A stretch of 64,000 bases of DNA from Marinomonas balearica. Its GTDB lineage: Bacteria; Pseudomonadota; Gammaproteobacteria; Pseudomonadales; Marinomonadaceae. Shown here piece by piece: positions 58,260-64,000 of this stretch. The stretch spans positions 269,327 through 333,326 of the forward strand of contig NZ_SNXC01000013.1 of the NCBI RefSeq assembly GCF_004362145.1, written 5' to 3'. The translations under genes and the position numbers were made by a program. The notes beneath the pieces are model-generated. The model ran no database searches. It saw nothing but the letters and a program-made list of their open reading frames with translations, and was not told the DNA's origin. Within the stretch, counting starts at the first letter, position 1; every line of letters starts with the position of its first letter.

Positions 58260-58781
58260 ATGCCAAACAAAGTGCCGAACCAAGCACCTATTTTATGCCC
58301 TTGTGGAACAGGTTCACCGTATGAAATGTGTTGCGGAATGTACCATCATAATCCCGGTACCGCACCCACCGCCGAGGCATTGATGCGTTCACGCTATTCG
58401 GCTTTTGCCCTTCAAAATTTCGATTACATTGCTGCGACTCAAAAGCTTGAAAGTGATCCAGAGCAATCCGCAACGGATGTTCAAGAAAGCAACGAAACAA
58501 CGCAATGGATAAAACTTAAAATCAACGAAACAGAAAGTGGGCTTGAAAAAGACAAATCCGGTATGGTTTCCTTTACTGCACATTTCAAAGAAGGCAAACA
58601 CATTGGACGTTTAAGTGAACGGTCTCTGTTTAAAAAAGTGAAAAACGTTTGGTACTACGTATCAGGTGAACATGAAGTTCAAGGCAATACTCCACATGTC
58701 TTACCCCAAGAAATGAAGCTAGGAAGAAACGACCCATGCCATTGCGGGTCAGGCAAAAAGTTCAAAAAGTGCTGCGGTTAA
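58260..58781 (+). CDS. ychJ: YchJ-family SEC-C motif protein
   Basis: A 173-residue protein with SEC-C zinc motifs at both ends (LCPCGTGSPYEMCCG and RNDPCHCGSGKKFKKCCG) around the YchJ NTF2-like core (PTAEALMRSRYSAFALQNFDYIAATQ). Thought to be a metal-binding cytosolic protein linked to SecA-type chaperoning by motif only. GAGGAG precedes the ATG. Divergent from sbcB. Confidence 0.93.
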   Translation: MPNKVPNQAPILCPCGTGSPYEMCCGMYHHNPGTAPTAEALMRSRYSAFALQNFDYIAATQKLESDPEQSATDVQESNETTQWIKLKINETESGLEKDKSGMVSFTAHFKEGKHIGRLSERSLFKKVKNVWYYVSGEHEVQGNTPHVLPQEMKLGRNDPCHCGSGKKFKKCCG

Positions 58782-58783
58782 AT

Positions 58784-58831
58784 AACCAATTACTTAGAAA
58801 TTGGTTATAACTAATTCTAAGTAATTGGGTT
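58784..58831. terminator. Large inverted repeat with alternative hairpins after ychJ
   Basis: AACCAATTACTTAGAA pairs with TTCTAAGTAATTGGGTT (16 bp, one bulge); an alternative AACCAAT/ATTGGTT hairpin uses the same left arm. A further imperfect stem GAGGGAGC/GCTCTCTC follows and touches the stop of the convergent HD-GYP gene. It probably serves both transcripts. Confidence 0.55.
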
Positions 58832-58852
58832 GAGGGAGCGTAACCTGCTCTC

Positions 58853-59968
58853 TCAAATTTCATCGCCACCGTCTATGACACTGTCCCATCTGGATTTGAT
58901 TATCCTAATCTTGCAATCCAGTTGAATGAAGCGCTCCACCAACTCAGGGTCAAAATGCATTCCTGCATTTTCCTGAATATATTCATAGGCATCTTCAATC
59001 GGCCACGAAGGCTTATACGCTCGTCGCATTGTTAACGAGTCAAACACATCCGCTAGCGCAACGATTCTTGCTGACATAGGAATGCTTTTTCCAACCAACC
59101 CTTTCGGGTAGCCCGTACCATCCCAACGCTCATGGTGGTTTAGCGCAATTTCACCCGCCATTTTGAAAAGTGGTGCACTGCTTCGATCCAAAATTCTATG
59201 ACCAATCTCTGGATGTGTTTTCATCACCTCCCACTCATCAGCCGTCAGTTTTCGCGGTGCCGTTAATATCGAATCTGGTATCCCTATCTTACCCATATCA
59301 TGCATAGGTGAAGCCAGCTTTAACATTTCAACACTGCTTTTTTCCCAACCAATATCTTCAGCTAACAGAGCTGAATATTCCGCCATTCTCCACATATGCT
59401 CTTCGGTATCGTGGTCTTTAAAGCTCGCGGCGTCGCTCAGCATTTTAACCGCCGATTCTAACGCTTCTTCTAGCTGCTCTGTCCGCTTTTCCAACATACA
59501 GCGGTCACGCTTATGCTGTTCAGCTAACGCTATGTGGAGGCGAACTCGCGATAATGTAATGTCCTTTGAAATAGGTTTAGTTATAAAATCGACGGCGCCG
59601 ACTTCAAACCCTTTTGCCTCATCTTCAGCCGAATTCATAGCGGTTACAAAAATCACTGGGATGCCGGAATACTTTGGATCAGATTTCAAATTGACACACA
59701 ATTCGTAGCCGTTCATTTCCGGCATCATGATATCAAGTAAAATCAGATCGGGGTGTAATCGCTCTAATACAGACAAAGCTATTTCAGCGCTTTTAGCAAT
59801 GCTCACGTTATATTTAGGCGACAGAACCCCTCGCAATAAATCTATATTGCCAGGGGTATCATCAATGATTAAAACCGTTTTACGTTGCGCTTCAATACAG
59901 CTGTCAATATTTGGTTCCATATTTCTGTAATTATCCTTATTACTCATACCGAGGTTAGTGCTATTCAT
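58853..59968 (-). CDS. Response regulator with HD-GYP (c-di-GMP phosphodiesterase-type) output
   Basis: A 371-residue cytosolic protein: receiver domain (VLIIDDTPGNIDLLRGVL, phospho-acceptor Asp79 in LILLDIMMPEMNGYE, Lys in ITKPIS), a coiled linker, then an HD-GYP domain with HDMGKIGIPD, HHERWDGTGYPKGL and ARIVALADVFDSLT, all canonical. It probably hydrolyses cyclic di-GMP on phosphorylation. Its start lies inside the end of the hybrid kinase gene, indicating coupling. The ATG preceded by AGGTGA is preferred to a GTG three codons upstream. Confidence 0.93.
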   Translation of the reverse strand: MNSTNLGMSNKDNYRNMEPNIDSCIEAQRKTVLIIDDTPGNIDLLRGVLSPKYNVSIAKSAEIALSVLERLHPDLILLDIMMPEMNGYELCVNLKSDPKYSGIPVIFVTAMNSAEDEAKGFEVGAVDFITKPISKDITLSRVRLHIALAEQHKRDRCMLEKRTEQLEEALESAVKMLSDAASFKDHDTEEHMWRMAEYSALLAEDIGWEKSSVEMLKLASPMHDMGKIGIPDSILTAPRKLTADEWEVMKTHPEIGHRILDRSSAPLFKMAGEIALNHHERWDGTGYPKGLVGKSIPMSARIVALADVFDSLTMRRAYKPSWPIEDAYEYIQENAGMHFDPELVERFIQLDCKIRIIKSRWDSVIDGGDEI

Positions 59969-62492
59969 GTGCTTCACCTATAGCGGTTAATATATGTTCT
60001 ATGATGTCTTGCGCCTGCATATAATCGTATCGCTCTATATACGCTTTCGTTGTTTCCAACTCATCTTTAAAAAGCAGCGCTTCGGTCTCTAAGATCTTCA
60101 CGATCAACTGGTCGACATCCGAACTCCCTTGAATCAGTAAAGTATGTAGTTGCCGTAATTGTTCGACCGTCGCTATGTCGCTTTCTAACGTTGAACGTGT
60201 TGCTTTTTCTGCATCGTGTTTGTGACTTTTTGCGCCAGATAACGCCTCTAAAAAACCATCCTCAGGTGAAATGCCTTCGGTCAATGGATTTTCGAGCACA
60301 GGCGGCTCTGATAAAGAAGATGCAAGTGAAGCGCGGTGAATTAATTGAGGCTTTAGCCACTTATTGAGCACCTCAACTAAAGCACGAGGTTTGAACGGTT
60401 TTGATAAATAATCTTGCATTCCTTCATTCAAAACCGAGGATTTATCGCTATCAATAACGTCGGCTGATAACGCAATAATCGGCACTGTAGTCCCCATTGC
60501 TCGAATGGAACGAGTCGCTGTAACACCATCCATAATAGGCATCTGAATATCCATCAAGACAATATCAAACGAGTGCTTTTCTAACGATTTTACCGCTTCC
60601 TCACCGTTGTCAACTAACGTCGCATTGATCCCAAGCTTCACCAATAACGCTTTGACAATTTCGGCGTTTACGGGGTTGTCTTCCGCAACCAAAACCTTAG
60701 CCCCGATGAAGTCGGTGATGCTACCAAAGCCGGACACGTCGTTTTTTAAAATTTTGTTACTAACGCCCTCACTACTATCACGCTCCCGGCTATCTGCCAC
60801 GCTGTTGAAAATTGCTTTGGGGGTAATAAGAGTTTGAACACCACTGATATTAGGTATTTCGGTAAGGCTCGTTTTTGTAAACGACTCATCACAAAACACA
60901 ACAGAAGCATTGGCTGGGAGAAGCGACTTATCCGACGAAGGTAATTGATCGTAGGTGGATGCGCTGATCAACCAAACACTATTAGAAGACGTATTTTCAT
61001 CCGCGGTGTGATATCGGGAATTTTCTATAAATGCATGTGCAGTTTTATCATGCTCTAACAACACAAACCGCAACTTTGAAACATAATAAAACTGAGGCAC
61101 ATTTGAAGCGATACGGTACGGAAGTTCTATAAAAAATACAGATCCGCTCCCCCGCTCACTCTTAAATGAAATTCGCCCATCCATCAATTCAAGCAGCTTT
61201 TTACTAATACTTAAACCAAGGCCCGTGCCACCATATTTACGTGTTGTACTGGCATCGGCTTGGGTAAATCCATCAAAAATATCAACATGAGAATCAATAC
61301 CAATACCGCTGTCTTCAACGCAAAATTGCAATTCGCCTTTGTGATTTTTTCGGACGCTTAAACAAACATATCCCTTTTTGGTAAACTTAATAGCATTGCC
61401 CACTACATTCACCAAAACCTGCTGAATGCGAGTCACATCACCGTATAAAACATCCTCTAAATCAAAATCCCTTTGAATCATCAATAAGAGTTTTTTCTCT
61501 CTCGCCGCAGGTAAATTAACGTTATGAACGTACTCAAGAAGATCGTCTAATTGATATGAACTGGAAACGATCTCTAATTTGCCCGATTCCGCTTTCGAGA
61601 AATCCAAAATATCATTGATCAATCGCAGTAAGTTATCGGCTGATTCATTTATCCGATTTAAATAGCGTCGTTGCTTTTGGTGTAATTCGGAATCCAATAC
61701 CAAGTGAGTTAACCCAATGATTGCGTTCATTGGTGTTCGAATTTCATGACTCATTGTTGCCAGAAATTCGGATTTCGCTTTGGCTGCTGCTTCGGCTGCA
61801 ATCGCGGTTTTTTCCAGATCGCTCGCCAATCGAACCATTCTCTGATTGTCTAAAATACTTGCTCTGATTAAATAAAGAAGCATGACTATGATCATCGTCA
61901 TTGTGATGGTTAACAGCAAAACAAGAACGCCAAGTTTTCGATACAGAGACGCTTCAGCCAGTCTGTCGCTCGCAAGATCATTTGCTTTAAGTTGCAATCC
62001 ACCCAAGGAGATTAATTTGGCGTATTTTGATATTTTCTTCGACTCGATCAGTATTTGGTTTATGTCTTTTTCATATACCTGTTCCTTGTATAGAAGGAGA
62101 TCTACTCGATCAAATGACATTGTGATCGTACTTAAGTATTCATCGAAGTTTTCAATTCTTAAGCTAAACCCTTTGAGCTTTCCTCCCAGCAGAGCATTAA
62201 CGCGACTGTATAAAATATCAAATCGCCCTTTCGCATTTGATAATTGATCCTGCGCAATCGCCTCACTAGAAAAGTTAGAATTCGCTAACAAGTCAACCTG
62301 AGCAGAAAATCGGTGCGACTCCAGCTCAAGTTGATGCATTGCCCACACTGTATCTTCCTGAGCCCGAGTGGCAATCTCATCGCCGGTTCGATGAGTTTCA
62401 AAATACAAATAGACAGCGCCCCCGAGAAAAGAGACAGCGCTGAAGGCAAGCAGTGCAAGAAAGAACCGAGCCTTCGTCGCTATGATTGTCAT
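59961..62492 (-). CDS. Hybrid sensor histidine kinase
   Basis: An 843-residue membrane kinase: TM1 about 9-31, a helical periplasmic sensor (about 32-187) without a named fold, TM2 about 188-210, HisKA with His249 (ATMSHEIRTPMNAIIG), HATPase with VVGNAIKFT, DSGIGI and GGTGLGLSIS, a degenerate receiver-like stretch (about 470-560), and a true receiver (VLVAEDNPVNAEIV, Asp648 in IVLMDIQMP, Lys in LSKPFKP). A C-terminal helical region of about 70 residues follows, without a recognisable Hpt histidine. Phosphate may pass to the HD-GYP regulator. Confidence 0.94.
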   Translation of the reverse strand: MTIIATKARFFLALLAFSAVSFLGGAVYLYFETHRTGDEIATRAQEDTVWAMHQLELESHRFSAQVDLLANSNFSSEAIAQDQLSNAKGRFDILYSRVNALLGGKLKGFSLRIENFDEYLSTITMSFDRVDLLLYKEQVYEKDINQILIESKKISKYAKLISLGGLQLKANDLASDRLAEASLYRKLGVLVLLLTITMTMIIVMLLYLIRASILDNQRMVRLASDLEKTAIAAEAAAKAKSEFLATMSHEIRTPMNAIIGLTHLVLDSELHQKQRRYLNRINESADNLLRLINDILDFSKAESGKLEIVSSSYQLDDLLEYVHNVNLPAAREKKLLLMIQRDFDLEDVLYGDVTRIQQVLVNVVGNAIKFTKKGYVCLSVRKNHKGELQFCVEDSGIGIDSHVDIFDGFTQADASTTRKYGGTGLGLSISKKLLELMDGRISFKSERGSGSVFFIELPYRIASNVPQFYYVSKLRFVLLEHDKTAHAFIENSRYHTADENTSSNSVWLISASTYDQLPSSDKSLLPANASVVFCDESFTKTSLTEIPNISGVQTLITPKAIFNSVADSRERDSSEGVSNKILKNDVSGFGSITDFIGAKVLVAEDNPVNAEIVKALLVKLGINATLVDNGEEAVKSLEKHSFDIVLMDIQMPIMDGVTATRSIRAMGTTVPIIALSADVIDSDKSSVLNEGMQDYLSKPFKPRALVEVLNKWLKPQLIHRASLASSLSEPPVLENPLTEGISPEDGFLEALSGAKSHKHDAEKATRSTLESDIATVEQLRQLHTLLIQGSSDVDQLIVKILETEALLFKDELETTKAYIERYDYMQAQDIIEHILTAIGEAHE

Positions 62493-62509
62493 AGGATGCG
62501 TAACGTATG

Positions 62510-63016
62510 TTAATCGACGCGAATCGACTTAACTTGCCAAACAGATCGATTCTGAATGACTTCATTGTTGAGTGAAGGGTCGTCGTCAAAAGGGTAAATA
62601 ACAAAAATTGGCCCTTTATCTCGAACACTTAGCATTTCCCCATCACTCATCAGAGCTAACAGTACATTGTGTTTTTCTGCATCGGCAACTGGAACAATGG
62701 CACTGTAGTCATTGAGAGCCGTTACCACCATATCGTTACCGGAGGCACCCACCGCATCTAGAATCGCTTTTAAACGCGGCCCTGTATAGGTGTTTATTCC
62801 GTCTGTCCATGGGGTATTGGTTACCTGATCTTCAAATCCAATTTCGCGCAACATATCGAGATCAAACTCAGCACTGGTAGGTGTGTTTTTTTCCGAGATG
62901 TTTCCTGTTATCGTCAACAGAACTTTACCTTCCGGCGTATCCAATGCAAAAGCATTCATTGAGATGACCGCTGAAAACACAGAAAGATACGTTAGTTTTC
63001 GAATAAGCTTCCGCAT
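62510..63016 (-). CDS. Periplasmic protein resembling molybdopterin-binding oxidoreductase domain, upstream of the sensor kinase
   Basis: A 168-residue exported protein (signal peptide ending NAFA before LDTPEG). The pattern KVLLTITGNI, FDLDMLREIG, YTGPRLKAILDAVGASGNDMVVTALNDYSAIVPVAD and GPIFVIYPFD resembles the SUOX/YedY-type domain, but the cysteine that ligates molybdenum is absent, so it is more likely a ligand-binding or structural variant. AAGGAG precedes the ATG. It ends 17 bases before the kinase start, implying a shared operon and perhaps a sensory role. Confidence 0.7.
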   Translation of the reverse strand: MRKLIRKLTYLSVFSAVISMNAFALDTPEGKVLLTITGNISEKNTPTSAEFDLDMLREIGFEDQVTNTPWTDGINTYTGPRLKAILDAVGASGNDMVVTALNDYSAIVPVADAEKHNVLLALMSDGEMLSVRDKGPIFVIYPFDDDPSLNNEVIQNRSVWQVKSIRVD

Positions 63017-63205
63017 TACAAGCACTCCTTTCATTAATGAATAATATCGATTAAATCAAACGACGTTCTTTATCATTATAGAAATGCATTAGAATAAAAC
63101 AGGTTCAATTAACGAAATGAAACCTTTTGATACCGAACAAACATAATTGAGCGCTCAGAGGTAACGTACGCTTACGTCTACTGATGGCGAGAGAATCGCA
63201 CAGAC

Positions 63206-64000
63206 TCATGGCAAACGCTCACCGCGTGAAGCTTCCCAGATATCAAACCAATGATCATCAGACATTGCCACGTTCAAAGCGCCAACTGCGGACGATAATC
63301 TATCGACTTTTCCTGACCCCAATATTGGGCAGATTCTTGAAGGATGTTTTAGTAACCATGCAAGGGCAACTTGATCCATAGAAACATTCAGTTCATTTGC
63401 AATGCTCTGAATAATCTGACGAACATTACAAAGACGTTTTGATGATTGATCCTCACCAAAAAGCGCACCTCCTCCTAATGGAGACCATGCCATCGGGGTT
63501 ACAGCATGCTGTTGCAAATGATTCAACATATCGTCTTCTATGTGCTTTGGCTCCAGCACTGATAATTCAATTTGATTAACAATAAGAGGTGTTTCCAGCC
63601 TCGACTGAAGCAAATCAAATTGCGCTGGAGAGAAGTTTGAAACGCCAAAATGTTTCACTTTTCCAAGCGTAAACAGATGCTCAAACGCATCAGCAACACC
63701 ATCAGGGTCCATCAAGGGGCTTGGACGATGCAACAAAAGGAGGTCAAGATAGTCTGTCTTTAAATTTGCTAGCGATTGTTCTGCGGAGCGAATAATGTGC
63801 TCAGCGGTGTGATCGTAACGATACCGAACAACATCAGGTCGTTGCTCGCAAGGTAAATGAATACCGCACTTAGTGATCAACTGCATCGATTTTCTCAAAT
63901 CAGGCTTGATTGCCAGCGCATCACCAAATAAAGATTCACAACGATAATCCCCATAAATATCAGCGTGATCGAATGTTGTAACACCTAGATCGATTGATTG
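63206..64000 (-). CDS. Aldo/keto reductase (5' end outside window)
   Basis: The visible 264 residues start LGVTTFDHADIYGDYRCESLFGDAL (after a few codons), with the catalytic Asp/Tyr of AKR enzymes, then LITKCGIH, LDLLLLHRPSP, GKVKHFGVSNFSPAQFD, NQIELSVLEP and the C-terminal cofactor segment ILGSGKVDRLSSAVGAL. The form with LITKCGI and HRPSP is like YdhF. NADPH-dependent carbonyl reductase by family; substrate unknown. The frame remains open to position 64000, so the start lies beyond the window. Confidence 0.92.
   Translation of the reverse strand, partial: QSIDLGVTTFDHADIYGDYRCESLFGDALAIKPDLRKSMQLITKCGIHLPCEQRPDVVRYRYDHTAEHIIRSAEQSLANLKTDYLDLLLLHRPSPLMDPDGVADAFEHLFTLGKVKHFGVSNFSPAQFDLLQSRLETPLIVNQIELSVLEPKHIEDDMLNHLQQHAVTPMAWSPLGGGALFGEDQSSKRLCNVRQIIQSIANELNVSMDQVALAWLLKHPSRICPILGSGKVDRLSSAVGALNVAMSDDHWFDIWEASRGERLP

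Noticed and set aside
1..64000. CRISPR array, prophage, insertion sequence or defence island
   Set aside because: No regularly spaced repeats, transposase, integrase, phage structural genes or nuclease-helicase defence sets were seen on either strand.

Overview
The window looks like a chromosomal segment of a marine gammaproteobacterium of the Oceanospirillales type (Marinomonas-like). This is inferred from moderately AT-rich DNA, dense short-spaced operons, and gene orders shared with Pseudomonas and Escherichia: dapA-bamC-purC, ruvCAB next to tolQRAB-pal-cpoB, and cysDN. Most of it is core genome. I see no insertion sequence, prophage, integron or CRISPR array. Most genes lie on the minus strand.

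Layout. 1-4 kb: the end of a LolC/LolE permease gene, then purC, bamC and dapA. 4-7.6 kb: bcp, a PerM-type permease, tusA and a BepA-like protease. 7.6-17.9 kb: nadA, two identical tRNA-Lys genes, the complete cell-envelope set cpoB-pal-tolB-tolA-tolR-tolQ, then ruvB-ruvA-ruvC and aspS. 18-25.7 kb: a GreA/GreB-like factor, sulfate activation (cysN with an unusual tail, cysD), a TrhP-type U32 protein, a coiled-coil membrane protein, sodB and a TerB-like protein. 25.8-28.9 kb: a YeeE/YedE sulfur-transport pair behind a palindromic operator, a YcbX-like MOSC protein and a cyclic-nucleotide-binding-domain protein. 29-38 kb: corrinoid adenosyltransferase, metH, pepD, gor and xthA. 38-45 kb: an ArsR regulator of the BigR/SqrR persulfide-sensor pattern, an alpha/beta hydrolase, a periplasmic ATP-dependent DNA ligase, htpG behind a sigma-32-like promoter, and a run of small conserved proteins. 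45-49.5 kb is the most accessory part: an orphan GvpU-like gene, a tannase-family esterase, a flavin-type small protein, a frameshifted VOC pseudogene and an orphan formyltransferase. 49.6-58.8 kb: pyrC behind an LTA-synthase-like sulfatase, deaD, an SDR gene, a second AI-2E-family permease, sbcB and ychJ. 58.8-63 kb: a three-gene signalling cassette (periplasmic protein, hybrid histidine kinase, receiver-HD-GYP protein). The window ends inside an aldo/keto reductase gene.

Working together. Sulfur handling recurs (tusA, cysDN, YeeE/YedE pair, YcbX-like MOSC, BigR-like ArsR), as does B12/methionine metabolism (corrinoid adenosyltransferase beside metH). I found no convincing large undescribed system. 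The best leads are the BigR-like regulator with its 19-bp palindrome, the YeeE/YedE operator, the signalling cassette, the CysN tail and the orphan GvpU-like gene. All identifications come from reading sequence by eye; no database search was run.
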